Positions 8,728 through 17,947 are shown, counted from the stretch's first letter. The stretch is 64,000 bases of DNA from Streptomyces hyderabadensis (GCF_020404845.1 NZ_JAIOJZ010000026.1:50325-114324); one strand, 5' to 3'. Notes: generated by a model from the letters alone, not told the origin. Numbers and translations: made by a program.

Positions 8728-9105
8728 TCAGCCGTCGACGGCGGCGACCACGGCCGGGAACAGGTCCCAGCCGTCCAGCTCCACCGGCCGGCCCCCGCGG
8801 CCGGGCAGCAGTCCCCGCCGCCCCGCCTCCTCCACCAGCGCCCGTACGACACCGGGTTCGCGCAGGTTGAGCAGGTTGCCGCGGCCGTCGCCCACGCAGC
8901 CCTCGTACCAGTGGCCGCCCTCCGTGGTCCACCGGCCGGAGCCGGGCGCACCCGCGCGGAACACGAACCGGACCCGGACGCCCTCCCGGTACAGCGTCAG
9001 CGCGTCCCGCCAGACGCCGTCGCGCCCGCGTCTGTGCCGGTGGCTCCACAGCCAGGTGGTGCGTTCGTCCACGACGAGCCTGCGCTGCCTGCGGTCGTTG
9101 CCCAT
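8728..9105 (-). CDS. Conserved hypothetical protein, 125 residues
   Basis: I do not recognise a characterised family. The product is basic at the N-terminus (MGNDRRQRRLVVDERTTWLWSHRHRRG) with aromatic-rich central beta-like strands (VRVRFVFRAGA, TTEGGHWYEGCVGDG) and a helical end. There is no signal peptide or membrane segment. The frame extends upstream without a stop through the divergent lipoprotein gene. The ATG at 9105 is the sensible start because it leaves a 72-base divergent promoter region. Convergence with rsmE and high-GC third positions support real coding. No function is proposed. Confidence 0.65.
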   Translation of the reverse strand: MGNDRRQRRLVVDERTTWLWSHRHRRGRDGVWRDALTLYREGVRVRFVFRAGAPGSGRWTTEGGHWYEGCVGDGRGNLLNLREPGVVRALVEEAGRRGLLPGRGGRPVELDGWDLFPAVVAAVDG

Positions 9106-9177
9106 GGCGCCCACGGTAGTGAGGAGTGGCCGTATGCGCCCTACCATCGGTCCCGGAGCGGTGGCAGGCTGCCCTCC

Positions 9178-9693
9178 ATGGGGGCTTTGAGGCGGATTCG
9201 GCGCATGGCTCCGGTGGTCGTCGGCTCGGCCGTCGCCGTCGGCGCTCTCGTCGCGTGCGAACCGGGCGGACTCAGCTCCGCGACGGTGGCCTACACGACC
9301 GACCAGACCGTGACCCGTGAGCTGGAGCGGCAGAAGGCGGAGGTGCGGTGGCTCACCTGCACCGCGTCCTTCGGCGACAAGGGCGCCACCGCCTCGGCGA
9401 CCGAGAACGCGGTCGCGTCCGTCCACTGCGAGGGCCGGACGGACGGCGGCCAGGACATCACCGTCGACGGCAAGGTCACCAAGGCCGTCAACGGCGCCTG
9501 CGTGCGCGGGAACCTGACCGCGAAGGTGGACGGCAAGGAGTGGTTCCGGGTCAAGGGCCTGGGCGACTGCGACGCCACCGGCGCCCCGCCCGCCAACCGG
9601 CCCTCGCACGAGAGGCCCGGGCCCACCGTGACCGTCACCCGGACCATCTGGTGCCCGGACGACCCGCACTGCCGGCCGGTGGAGGGCAAGTAG
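9178..9693 (+). CDS. Putative secreted lipoprotein
   Basis: The 171-residue product begins with a basic MGALRRIRR stretch, a hydrophobic core and a lipobox L24-V-A-C27, which predicts lipid anchoring on the outer face of the membrane. The mature part has a Thr/Ser-rich start and four cysteines after the lipidated one that may form disulphides (WLTCTASFG, SVHCEGR, NGACVRGN, LGDCDATG). It ends in a proline-rich segment and CPDDPHCRPVEGK. A DUF4333-like layout (TDQTVTRELERQ, TCTASFGDKGATASATENAVASVHC) is suggestive but unverified. It stands alone, 67 bases before the tricorn protease gene. Confidence 0.78.
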   Translation: MGALRRIRRMAPVVVGSAVAVGALVACEPGGLSSATVAYTTDQTVTRELERQKAEVRWLTCTASFGDKGATASATENAVASVHCEGRTDGGQDITVDGKVTKAVNGACVRGNLTAKVDGKEWFRVKGLGDCDATGAPPANRPSHERPGPTVTVTRTIWCPDDPHCRPVEGK

Positions 9694-9760
9694 CCGGACG
9701 GCGTCCTCGGCCGGGAAGTGATCCAAACCTCTGTCGGCGGGGCGCGCCCCTGCATAGGGT

Positions 9761-12700
9761 ATGGGGGTGACTCAGCCCGCAGCGCCTGCCTACCTCCGCT
9801 TTCCGCACCCGCACGGCGAGTTGGTCGCCTTCACCGCCGAGGACGACGTGTGGCTCGCCCCGCTCGACGGCGGCCGGGCCTGGCGGGTCAGCGCCGACAA
9901 CGTGCCGGTGAACCACCCGCGCATCTCGCCGGACGGCACCGCGGTCGCCTGGACCTCCACCCGCGACGGCGCCCCCGAGGTGCACGTCGCGCCGGTCGAC
10001 GGCGGCCCCGCCAAGCGCCTCACCCACTGGGGCAGCATCAGGACCCAAGTACGCGGCTGGACCGCCGACGGCCGCGTCCTCGCGCTCAGCACCCACGGCC
10101 AGGCCAGCCTGCGCCGCAGCTGGGCCCGCGCCGTCCCGCTCGACGGCGGACCGGCGACCACCCTGCCCTACGGCCCCGTCGGCGACGTCGCCCAGGGCCC
10201 GCACACCGTGCTGCTGTCCGCGCCGATGGGCCGCGAGGCCGCCTGGTGGAAGCGCTACCGGGGCGGTACGGCGGGCAAGCTGTGGATCGACCGCGAGGAC
10301 GACGGCGAGTTCGTCCGCCTGCACGCGGACCTCGACGGCAACATCGAGTACCCCTTCTGGGTCGGCGACCGGATCGCCTTCCTCTCCGACCACGAGGGCA
10401 CCGGCGCCCTGTACTCCTCCCTCGCCGACGGCTCCGACCTGCGCAGGCACACGCCCCTCGACGGTTTCTACGCCCGGCACGCCGCCACCGACGGCACCCG
10501 TGTCGTCTACTCGTCCGCCGGTGAGCTGTGGACGCTCGACGACCTCGACGGCGCCGAGCCGCGCCGCCTGGACATCCGGCTCGGCGGCGCCCGCGTCGAC
10601 CTCCAGCCGTACCCGGTCAACGCCGCCCACTGGTTCGGCTCCGCGTCCCCCGACCACACCGCGCGCGGCAGCGCCGTCGCCGTACGCGGCGGCGTGCACT
10701 GGGTCACCCACCGCTCCGGACCGGCACGCGCGCTCGCGGCCACCCCAGGGGTGCGCAACCGGCTGCCGCGCACCTTCCGCGCCGAGGGCGAGGAGTGGGT
10801 GGTGTGGGTGACGGACGCCGAGGGCGACGACGCCCTGGAGTTCGCGCCCGCCACCGGGCTCGCCCCCGGCGCCACCGCACGGCGCCTGGCCGCCGGACAG
10901 CTCGGCCGGGTGCTGAACCTGGCCGTGGCACCCGACGGCAGCCGCGTCGCCGTCGCCTCGCACGACGGGCGGGTGCTGCTCGTCGAGCGGGAGAGCGGCG
11001 AGGTCCGCGAGGTCGACCGCAGCGAGGACGGCGACGCCTCCGGGCTGGTCTTCTCACCGGACTCGGCCTGGCTCGCCTGGTCCCACCCCGGCCCCGACCC
11101 ACTGCGCCAGCTCAAGCTCGCCAACACCACCGACCTGTCGGTGAGCGAGGCGACCCCGCTGCGCTTCAAGGACTACTCGCCGGCCTTCACCCTGGACGGC
11201 AAGCACCTCGCCTTCCTCTCCACCCGGTCCTTCGACCCGGTCTACGACGAGCACGTCTTCGACCTCGCCTTCGTCGAGGGCGCCCGGCCCTACCTGATCA
11301 CCCTCGCCGCGACCACCCCCTCGCCCTTCGGCCCGCAGCGCCACGGCCGCCCCTTCGAGACCCCGGACCGCGAGGAGACCCCCGACAGCGAGGGCACCCC
11401 CACCACCCGGATCGACATCGAGGGCCTCGCCGACCGCATCGTGCCCTTCCCGGTGGAGGCCGCCCGCTACTCCCGGCTGCGCGCCGCCAAGGACGGCGTC
11501 CTGTGGCTGCGCCACCCGCTCACCGGCGTCCTCGGCGCCTCCCGCGCCACCCCGGAGGACCCCGACCCCAACACCGAGCTGGAGCGGTACGACCTCGCCC
11601 AGCAGCGCGTCGAGCACCTCGGCGGCGACGCCGACCACTACGAGGTCAGCGGCGACGGCAAGCGGGTGCTGCTGTGGACCGACGGACGGCTCAAGGTGGT
11701 ACCCAGCGACCGGCGGGCCTCCGGCGACGAGGACAGCGACACCAACGTCACCGTCGACCTGGCCCGGGTCCGGCAGACCGTCGAACCGGCCGCGGAGTGG
11801 CGGCAGATGTTCGACGAGACCGGCCGCATCATGCGGGACCACTTCTGGCGGGCCGACATGAACGGCGTCGACTGGGACGGCGTCCTGGACCGCTACCGGC
11901 CCGTCCTCGACCGCGTCGCCACCCACGACGACCTGGTCGACCTGCTGTGGGAGGTGCACGGCGAACTCGGCACCTCGCACGCCTACGTCACCCCGCGCGG
12001 CGGCCACGGCTCCGGTGCCCGGCAGGGCCTGCTCGGCGCCGACCTCTCCCGCCACGAGGACGGCACCTGGCGCATCGACCGGGTCCTGCCCTCGGAGACC
12101 TCCGACCCCGACGCCCGTTCCCCGCTCGCCGCGCCCGGGGTCGCGGTGCGCGCCGGGGACGCGATCGTCGCGGTCGCGGGGCAGGCCGTGGACCCGGTCA
12201 CCGGTCCCGGACCGCTGCTCGTCGGCACGGCCGGCAAGCCGGTCGAGCTGACCGTCTCGCCGTCGGGCGGGGGCGAGGTGCGGCACGCCGTCGTCGTCCC
12301 GCTCGCCGACGAGGAGCCGCTGCGCTACCACGCCTGGGTCGCCGACCGCCGCGCCTACGTCCACGAGAAGTCCGGCGGACGGCTCGGCTACCTCCACGTG
12401 CCGGACATGCAGGCGCCCGGCTGGGCCCAGATCCACCGCGACCTGCGTGTCGAGGTGGCCAGGGAGGGCCTGGTCGTCGACGTGCGCGAGAACCGCGGCG
12501 GGCACACCTCCCAGCTGGTCGTGGAGAAGCTGGCCCGGCGTATCGTGGGCTGGGACCTGCCGCGCGGCATGCGGCCGACCAGCTATCCGCAGGACGCGCC
12601 CCGCGGGCCGGTCGTCGCGGTCGCCAACGAGTTCTCCGGCTCGGACGGCGACATCGTGAACGCGGCGATCAAGGCACTCGGCATCGGCCCGGTCGTCGGG

Positions 12701-12964
12701 GTCCGCACCTGGGGCGGCGTCATCGGCATCGACAGCCGGTACCGGCTGGTGGACGGGACGCTGATCACGCAGCCGAAGTACGCGTTCTGGCTGGAGGGGT
12801 ACGGCTGGGGCGTGGAGAACCACGGCGTCGATCCGGACGTGGAGGTGCCGCAGCGTCCGCAGGACCACGCGGCGGGGCGCGATCCCCAACTGGACGAGGC
12901 GATCGCGCTGGCGCTGGCGGCGCTGGAGGAAACCCCGGCGAAGACACCGCCCACGCTGCCGTAG
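9761..12964 (+). CDS. Tricorn-type protease (S41 family)
   Basis: At 1067 residues this matches tricorn proteases, large cytosolic complexes that trim oligopeptides released by the proteasome. The N-terminal half is two beta-propellers with repeated strands such as PRISPDGTAVAWTSTRDG and LVFSPDSAWLAWSHPG. A C1 helical domain follows (EWRQMFDETGRIMRDHFW), then a PDZ segment (GVAVRAGDAIVAVAGQAVD). The S41 catalytic core has ANEFSGSDGDIVNAA, with Ser961 as the likely nucleophile, and GWGVENHGVDPDVEV near the end. Actinobacteria carry a proteasome, which gives the enzyme a plausible partner. It starts with ATG at 9761 and has no signal peptide. Confidence 0.93.
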   Translation: MGVTQPAAPAYLRFPHPHGELVAFTAEDDVWLAPLDGGRAWRVSADNVPVNHPRISPDGTAVAWTSTRDGAPEVHVAPVDGGPAKRLTHWGSIRTQVRGWTADGRVLALSTHGQASLRRSWARAVPLDGGPATTLPYGPVGDVAQGPHTVLLSAPMGREAAWWKRYRGGTAGKLWIDREDDGEFVRLHADLDGNIEYPFWVGDRIAFLSDHEGTGALYSSLADGSDLRRHTPLDGFYARHAATDGTRVVYSSAGELWTLDDLDGAEPRRLDIRLGGARVDLQPYPVNAAHWFGSASPDHTARGSAVAVRGGVHWVTHRSGPARALAATPGVRNRLPRTFRAEGEEWVVWVTDAEGDDALEFAPATGLAPGATARRLAAGQLGRVLNLAVAPDGSRVAVASHDGRVLLVERESGEVREVDRSEDGDASGLVFSPDSAWLAWSHPGPDPLRQLKLANTTDLSVSEATPLRFKDYSPAFTLDGKHLAFLSTRSFDPVYDEHVFDLAFVEGARPYLITLAATTPSPFGPQRHGRPFETPDREETPDSEGTPTTRIDIEGLADRIVPFPVEAARYSRLRAAKDGVLWLRHPLTGVLGASRATPEDPDPNTELERYDLAQQRVEHLGGDADHYEVSGDGKRVLLWTDGRLKVVPSDRRASGDEDSDTNVTVDLARVRQTVEPAAEWRQMFDETGRIMRDHFWRADMNGVDWDGVLDRYRPVLDRVATHDDLVDLLWEVHGELGTSHAYVTPRGGHGSGARQGLLGADLSRHEDGTWRIDRVLPSETSDPDARSPLAAPGVAVRAGDAIVAVAGQAVDPVTGPGPLLVGTAGKPVELTVSPSGGGEVRHAVVVPLADEEPLRYHAWVADRRAYVHEKSGGRLGYLHVPDMQAPGWAQIHRDLRVEVAREGLVVDVRENRGGHTSQLVVEKLARRIVGWDLPRGMRPTSYPQDAPRGPVVAVANEFSGSDGDIVNAAIKALGIGPVVGVRTWGGVIGIDSRYRLVDGTLITQPKYAFWLEGYGWGVENHGVDPDVEVPQRPQDHAAGRDPQLDEAIALALAALEETPAKTPPTLP

Positions 12965-12986
12965 CCTGCGGCGCTCCCCGCCGCCG

Positions 12987-13237
12987 CTGCGGGCAGTCGT
13001 GCCTCCCCCAGTGCCTGAACGGCCTGGGAGGTACCCCCAGGGCGGCACGGGTGGGCGCGGCGGCACCCGGCAAGCGCCGGCGAGCGCACCCACCCGGCGT
13101 GCACCACGGCGCACGGTGCCCGTGCCGGCCCCGGGGTGGGGAGCGCAGCCCGGCGGGACGGGGTGCCGCCTGCGCCCACCCGTGCCGCCCCAAGCGGCAC
13201 GACTGCCCGCAGGCTGGGGCGGCACGACTGCCCGCAG
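12987..13237. repeat. Nested inverted-repeat element filling the tricorn-HIT intergenic gap
   Basis: The gap 12965-13294 is 330 bases without a gene and is dominated by paired arms. CTGCGGGCAGTCGTGCC (12987-13003) is the exact reverse complement of 13196-13212 and again of 13221-13237. The 19-mer at 13040-13058 is the exact reverse complement of 13172-13190. The 10-mer at 13059-13068 pairs with 13161-13170. The arms nest in order, so the whole region can fold as one long cruciform or RNA stem. It resembles a REP/BIME-like or MITE-like element. Function unknown. Confidence 0.8.
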
Positions 13238-13294
13238 CTATGGCGGTGGCGGATACGATGCTCATCAGGAGATCACCGGTGTGAGGAGAGTCAA

Positions 13295-13648
13295 GTGGCT
13301 GGCGAGGCACAGGACGACTGTCTGTTCTGCAAGATCGTCGCAGGGCAGATTCCCGCGACGATCGTCCGCGAGACGGAGACGACCGTCGCGTTCCGGGACA
13401 TCAACCCCCAGGCCCCCACCCACATCCTGGTGATCCCCAAGGCCCACCACCAGGACGCCGCCGCCCTCGCCGCCGAGGCGCCGCAGCTCGCCGCCGACGT
13501 GCTGCGCGAGACCCAGGCCGTCGCCGACGACGAGAAGCTGGAGAGCTACCGCACCGTCTTCAACACCGGCAGCGGCGCCGGACAGACCGTCTGGCACGCG
13601 CACGCCCACGTGCTCGGCGGCCGCGGCCTCGAGTGGCCCCCCGGATAG
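13295..13648 (+). CDS. HIT family (histidine triad) nucleotide-binding protein
   Basis: This 117-residue HIT protein has the signature HAHAHVLGG near its C-terminus, the nucleotide-phosphate-binding triad of Hint-type purine nucleoside phosphoramidases. The N-terminus contains CLFCKIVAGQIPA, with a possible metal-binding CxxC, then DINPQAPTHILVIPKAHH. The GTG at 13295 is preceded by a GAGGAG Shine-Dalgarno at the right distance; upstream extension would enter the palindromic element. Length matches Hint1. Substrate in vivo is unknown. RNase Z follows after 18 bases. Confidence 0.92.
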   Translation: MAGEAQDDCLFCKIVAGQIPATIVRETETTVAFRDINPQAPTHILVIPKAHHQDAAALAAEAPQLAADVLRETQAVADDEKLESYRTVFNTGSGAGQTVWHAHAHVLGGRGLEWPPG

Positions 13649-13666
13649 TCCGAGGCCTCAGACACC

Positions 13667-14572
13667 GTGTCCGTCCGTGAACTCGTCGTCCTCGGCACCG
13701 CCAGCCAGGTCCCGACCCGGCACCGCAACCACAACGGCTACCTGCTCCGCTGGGACGGCGAGGGCATCCTGTTCGACCCCGGCGAGGGCACCCAGCGCCA
13801 GATGCTGCGCGCCGGGGCCGCCGCCCACGACCTGAACCGGATCTGCGTCACCCACTTCCACGGCGACCACAGCCTGGGCCTGGCCGGCGTGATCCAGCGC
13901 ATCAACCTCGACCGGGTCCCGCACGAAATCACCGCCCACTACCCGCGCTCCGGGCAGCGGTTCTTCGAGCGCCTGCGCTACGCCACCGCCTACCGCGAGA
14001 CCGTCGCCCTCACCGAGGCCCCGGTCGCCGCCGACGGCCCCCTCGCGGTCACCCCCGCCTACACCCTGGACGCCCGCAAGCTCTCCCACCCCGTCGAGTC
14101 GTACGGCTACCGGCTCACCGAGCCCGACGGCCGCCGCATGCTGCCCGACCGCCTCGCCGCGCACGGCATCAAGGGCCCCGACGTCGGCCGCATCCAGCGC
14201 GAGGGCTCGCTGAACGGCGTCGCGCTCGACGAGGTCAGCGAGGTCCGCCGCGGCCAGCGGTTCGCGTTCGTCATGGACACCCGGCTGTGCGAGGGCGTGC
14301 ACGCGCTCGCCGAGGGCTGCGACCTGCTCGTCATCGAGTCCACCTTCCTCGACGAGGACGAGGCCCTCGCCACCGAACACGGCCACCTCACCGCCGGCCA
14401 GGCCGCCCGGGTCGCCCGGGACGCGGGCGTACGGCACCTGGTCCTGACCCACTTCAGCCAGCGCTACTCCGACCCCGAGGAGTTCGAGCGGCAGGCGCGC
14501 GCGGCCGGTTACGAGGGCGAGCTGACCGTCGCCCGCGACCTCACCCGCGTACCGGTTCCGAAACGTCGGTGA
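13667..14572 (+). CDS. rnz: Ribonuclease Z (tRNA 3' endonuclease)
   Basis: This 301-residue short-form RNase Z removes the 3' trailer from tRNA precursors. The MBL-fold zinc motif is H63-F-H65-G-D67-H68 in THFHGDHSLGL, with LVLGTASQVPTRHRNHNGYLL at the N-terminus and VMDTR, ESTFLDEDE, HLTAGQAA and LTHFSQRY as further metal-ligand and family motifs. GTG start at 13667. It is likely cotranscribed with the HIT gene upstream and the deaminase gene 20 bases downstream. Confidence 0.95.
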   Translation: MSVRELVVLGTASQVPTRHRNHNGYLLRWDGEGILFDPGEGTQRQMLRAGAAAHDLNRICVTHFHGDHSLGLAGVIQRINLDRVPHEITAHYPRSGQRFFERLRYATAYRETVALTEAPVAADGPLAVTPAYTLDARKLSHPVESYGYRLTEPDGRRMLPDRLAAHGIKGPDVGRIQREGSLNGVALDEVSEVRRGQRFAFVMDTRLCEGVHALAEGCDLLVIESTFLDEDEALATEHGHLTAGQAARVARDAGVRHLVLTHFSQRYSDPEEFERQARAAGYEGELTVARDLTRVPVPKRR

Positions 14573-14592
14573 AACCGCCGTACGATGCTCTG

Positions 14593-15591
14593 ATGCCCCT
14601 GCCCAAAGCTGAACTGCACCTGCACATCGAAGGCACCCTGGAACCCGAGCTGGCCTTCGCGCTGGCCGCCCGCAACGGCGTGTCCCTGCCGTACGCGGAC
14701 GAGGACGCGCTGCGCGAGGCGTACCGCTTCGCGGACCTCCAGTCCTTCCTGAACCTGTACTACGAACTGATGGCCGTCCTGCGCACCGAGCGGGACTTCG
14801 AGGATCTGGCGGGCGCCTACCTCGCCCGCGCCGCCGCCCAGGGCGTCCGGCACGCCGAGATCTTCTTCGACCCGCAGGCCCACCTCGCCCGGGGTGTGGA
14901 GATGGGCACCGTGGTGGAGGGGCTGTGGCGGGCGCTGGCCGGCAGCCGGGAGAACCACGGGGTCTCCACCCGGCTGATCATGTGCTTCCTGCGCGACGAG
15001 TCCGCCGAGTCGGCGATGGCGACGCTGGAGGCCGCGGGCCCCTACCTCGACCGCATCACCGGCGTCGGCCTGGACTCCGCCGAGGTCGGCCACCCGCCGG
15101 TCAAGTTCCGCGAGGTGTACGAGGCCGCCGCCGCCCTCGGGCTGCGCCGGGTCGCGCATGCGGGCGAGGAGGGGCCGCCCGCGTACGTCGTCGAGGCCCT
15201 GGACGTCCTCGGCGTCGAGCGGATCGACCACGGGCTGCGCTCGGTGGAGGACCCGGCGCTGGTGCAGCGGCTGGTGCGCGAGCGCGTCCCGCTCACCCTG
15301 TGCCCGCTCTCCAACGTCCGGCTGCGCACCGTCGACACCCTCGCCGACCACCCGCTGCCCGCCATGCTCGACGCGGGCCTGATGTGCACGGTGAACTCCG
15401 ACGACCCGGCCTACTTCGGCGGCTACGCGGGCGACAACTTCGACGCCGTGCGCCAGGCCCTCGGCCTCACCGAGGAGCGGCTGCGGGAGCTGGCCCGCAA
15501 CTCCTTCCTCGCCTCCTTCCTGGAGGACGACGAGGAGCTGCGGGCGCGCTACCTCGCGGAGGTCGACGCGTACATCTTCCCGACGGCGTAG
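14593..15591 (+). CDS. Adenosine/adenine deaminase family protein
   Basis: This 332-residue metal-dependent deaminase converts adenosine or adenine to inosine or hypoxanthine. H9-L-H11 in KAELHLHIEGT supplies metal ligands, HAGEE near residue 190 contains the ligand histidine and catalytic glutamate, and NSDDPAYFGG contains the catalytic aspartates. The HLHIEGTLEPE form is closer to the adenine deaminase subgroup (yeast Aah1-like and Pseudomonas enzymes) than to classical adenosine deaminase HCHLDG, so adenine is a real alternative substrate. The ATG at 14593 was chosen over an open upstream frame that shadows rnz. It converges on the MFS gene after 3 bases. Confidence 0.88.
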   Translation: MPLPKAELHLHIEGTLEPELAFALAARNGVSLPYADEDALREAYRFADLQSFLNLYYELMAVLRTERDFEDLAGAYLARAAAQGVRHAEIFFDPQAHLARGVEMGTVVEGLWRALAGSRENHGVSTRLIMCFLRDESAESAMATLEAAGPYLDRITGVGLDSAEVGHPPVKFREVYEAAAALGLRRVAHAGEEGPPAYVVEALDVLGVERIDHGLRSVEDPALVQRLVRERVPLTLCPLSNVRLRTVDTLADHPLPAMLDAGLMCTVNSDDPAYFGGYAGDNFDAVRQALGLTEERLRELARNSFLASFLEDDEELRARYLAEVDAYIFPTA

Positions 15592-15594
15592 GAC

Positions 15595-16944
15595 TCAGCC
15601 CGTCCCGGACCCCGGTGCGGCCGCCGCCTGCCGGGGTCCCGCCGTGTCGTAGGCGCCCTGGACGGCCACCGCCGGGGCCTCCACGTCGATCTCCACGACC
15701 GGCTGCTCCGCGGCACCGACCTCGGGCACCGCACCGCTCGGCGTGCCCGTGGCGGCGGCGACCAGCGCGGCCGGGGTGCCGCCACGGCGGCGGATCGCGC
15801 CGGGCAGCAGCGGGCGCCCCGCGGTGTGCAGCGCGACGGCCGTCAGCGGCGCGGCGAGCAGCAGCAGTCCGGCGGCCAGGACCAGCCCCATGCCCGGGTA
15901 ACCGGCCTGCGCCGACAGGACACTGCCGGTCAGCGGCCCGGCCGCGGTGCCCAGCGAGGACGCCGAGCCCACGAGCACCGCCCACCGGCCGCGCGGGTCG
16001 AGGGATGCGGCGAGACCGATCAGGTAGGACAGCACGACCGGGTAGACGGTGTTCCAGGCGATCTCTCCGGTGGCGAAGGCCCCCGGAGTGGTCGCCGACG
16101 CGCTCACCGCGATGCAGCCCGCGATCAGCACCGTGCCCGCGCCGACGGGCATCGCCCGCCCCAGCCGCGGCCCGAGCGCCCCGGCCGCCAGCACGCCCAC
16201 CAGCCCCGCGCCCAGCGCGACGGCGAAGACGGCCCCGAGGGCGGCGTCGCCCAGGCCGGCCTGCGTCAGCCCGATCCGGCCGCTGACGCCCCACAGGGAG
16301 TTCTGCGCCAGGGACCAGCACAGCACCGTGACGGCGAGGACCAGTCCCGAACGGCGGTGGGGGAGCGGGGCGGTGGCACCGGTGCCGGGCGCGGCCGGGG
16401 AGGCGGCCGTCGGGCCCGGCAGGCGGCCGGTCAGCGGCCAGACCGCCAGCGCGGTCAGGGCGATCGCGGCCAGCGGCAGTCCGTGCGCCCGGCCGAGGTG
16501 GGGGACCGTCAGGTACACCGCACCGGCCAGCGCGGACACGCTCAGCAGGCCCATCGTGGAGGCGCGGTGGGGGTCCTTCTCGGCGGCGATCCGGGTGGCG
16601 GCGACCGTGGTGGCCGTCCCCGACCCGAAACCGCCCACGACCGCGCCGACGACGACGGCCGGGACGGCGGTGCCGAGCGCGGCGGCGCCGAAGCCGAGGA
16701 CGGCCAGCGCGAGCCCGAAGCGGGCCAGGGTCCGGGCGCCGACACGCTCCACCCGGGAGGCGAGCAGGAAGCCCGCGGCCGCCGAACTCAGCAGCAGCGC
16801 GCTGCCGACGGCGCCCGCCTGCGTGGTGGACAGCGGCAGGCTGGTGTCGAGTCTGCCGACGGTGGTGGGCAGCAGGTACGGGGGAAGGTACCCGGCCGTG
16901 AAAAGGGCGACGAGGGGCCAGGGAGTGGTGCGGGGGGCGAACAC
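15595..16944 (-). CDS. MFS transporter (drug/sugar efflux type)
   Basis: A 449-residue major facilitator with about twelve hydrophobic segments and an unusually long soluble C-terminal tail (about 60 residues, rich in Ala, Pro and Val). The motif-A-like loop SRVERVGARTLARFG follows TM2, and VGGFGSGTATTVAATRIAAEKDP lies in the TM4-5 region. The N-terminal WPLVALFTAGYLPPYLLPTTVGRL resembles export-type MFS proteins of the AraJ/Cmx class. Substrate unknown. A CRP-like palindrome lies about 120 bases upstream. The 3' end abuts the convergent deaminase gene. Confidence 0.85.
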   Translation of the reverse strand: MFAPRTTPWPLVALFTAGYLPPYLLPTTVGRLDTSLPLSTTQAGAVGSALLLSSAAAGFLLASRVERVGARTLARFGLALAVLGFGAAALGTAVPAVVVGAVVGGFGSGTATTVAATRIAAEKDPHRASTMGLLSVSALAGAVYLTVPHLGRAHGLPLAAIALTALAVWPLTGRLPGPTAASPAAPGTGATAPLPHRRSGLVLAVTVLCWSLAQNSLWGVSGRIGLTQAGLGDAALGAVFAVALGAGLVGVLAAGALGPRLGRAMPVGAGTVLIAGCIAVSASATTPGAFATGEIAWNTVYPVVLSYLIGLAASLDPRGRWAVLVGSASSLGTAAGPLTGSVLSAQAGYPGMGLVLAAGLLLLAAPLTAVALHTAGRPLLPGAIRRRGGTPAALVAAATGTPSGAVPEVGAAEQPVVEIDVEAPAVAVQGAYDTAGPRQAAAAPGSGTG

Positions 16945-17062
16945 GGGCGTTCCCAGGGCATGCGAAAGGGACGGTGGGAAGGGAGGGAGCGACGACCGTC
17001 GACCGAGAGGGGCGCGCGGGCAATTTGTATCAAGCGGAAGGAGCCCCGAAACAGGCGAGTCG

Positions 17063-17080
17063 ATGTGATCTAGGTCACAT
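17063..17080. promoter_or_regulatory. CRP/FNR-type palindrome (candidate Crp site)
   Basis: ATGTGATCTAGGTCACAT is palindromic except for one mismatch in the central six bases and fits TGTGA-N6-TCACA, the cAMP-receptor-protein consensus. Streptomyces has a Crp that binds a related GTG-N6-GNCAC pattern. It lies about 120 bases upstream of the MFS start at 16944 and downstream of the iclR gene end, so the MFS gene is the likely target. Confidence 0.6.
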
Positions 17081-17118
17081 ATCCGTTTGGGGGTTGAGAA
17101 GCTGGGTAGCAGCGGTCG

Positions 17119-17916
17119 CTAACGCCAGTGGATCGAGCCGCCTCCGGCCGGAACCGTTGCCTCCAGTTTGGCCCTGATCTCCCGCATCACCGCCACGATC
17201 CGCGCCTCGTGAGCCGGCGTCAGCCGGGCCACCGGCACCGAGCAGCTGACCGCGTCCAGCGCCGGGACGTCATAGCGCAGCGCGAAGCCGAAACCGACGA
17301 TGCCGGCCACGCCCTCCTCGCGGTCCACGGAGTATCCGCGCTCCCTGGTCCGGGCGAGGTCGGCCGCCAGGGCCTCCCTGCTGGTGTGCGTGTTCGGGGT
17401 GAACACCTCGTACGGCCCCTCGGGCAGGTCCGCGTCCGGCCGCTCCGCCAGCAGCGCCTTGCCGAGCGCGCCCACGTGGGCGGGCAGCCGGCGTCCCACC
17501 CGGCTGATCGTGCGCAGGTACTCGTGCGACTCCCGGGTCGCCAGGTACGCCACGTCGTGGCCGTCCAGCCGCCCCAGGTGGATGGTCTCGCCCAGCGCCT
17601 CGGACGCCTCGTCGAGGTACGGCCGCACCGCCCGCACCCGGGGGTCGGAGTCCAGGTAGCTGGTGCCGGTGAGCAGGGCGTGGATGCCGATGCCGTACAG
17701 GGAGCCGGTGACGTCGGTGCGGACCCAGCCGCGCGAGATCAGGGTCTGCAGCAGCGCGTACATCGAACTGCGCGGCACTCCCAGTCCGTCCGCCAGTTCC
17801 TGCAGGCGGGCCGGACGGTCGCCGCGCGCGGCCAGCACCTCCAGCAGTTCGACCGTGCGCGCGGCGGACTTCACCTCGCGGACGCCGCCCGGCGCCGCGT
17901 CCCCAGTCTCCGACAT
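17119..17916 (-). CDS. IclR-family transcriptional regulator, probable glucarate regulator
   Basis: A 265-residue IclR protein. The N-terminal winged helix spans about residues 14-75 (SAARTVELLEVLAARG, LGVPRSSMYALLQTLISRGWV). The C-terminal effector-binding domain contains GKALLAERPD, REEGVAGIVGFGFALR and AVSCSVPVARL. IclR regulators commonly repress aromatic or sugar-acid catabolism and release DNA on binding a pathway intermediate. It is divergent from kdgD with 107 bases between starts, where a good promoter is overlapped downstream by a palindrome. This strongly suggests local control of the glucarate genes and of itself. Confidence 0.92.
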   Translation of the reverse strand: MSETGDAAPGGVREVKSAARTVELLEVLAARGDRPARLQELADGLGVPRSSMYALLQTLISRGWVRTDVTGSLYGIGIHALLTGTSYLDSDPRVRAVRPYLDEASEALGETIHLGRLDGHDVAYLATRESHEYLRTISRVGRRLPAHVGALGKALLAERPDADLPEGPYEVFTPNTHTSREALAADLARTRERGYSVDREEGVAGIVGFGFALRYDVPALDAVSCSVPVARLTPAHEARIVAVMREIRAKLEATVPAGGGSIHWR

Positions 17917-17947
17917 GGGCCGATCGTAAACGGATGCCCTCGACCCA

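Noticed and set aside
10528..13284. A 918-residue plus-strand frame inside the tricorn gene
   Set aside because: Arg/Pro-rich composition and complete overlap with a conserved protease in another frame show it is a shadow.
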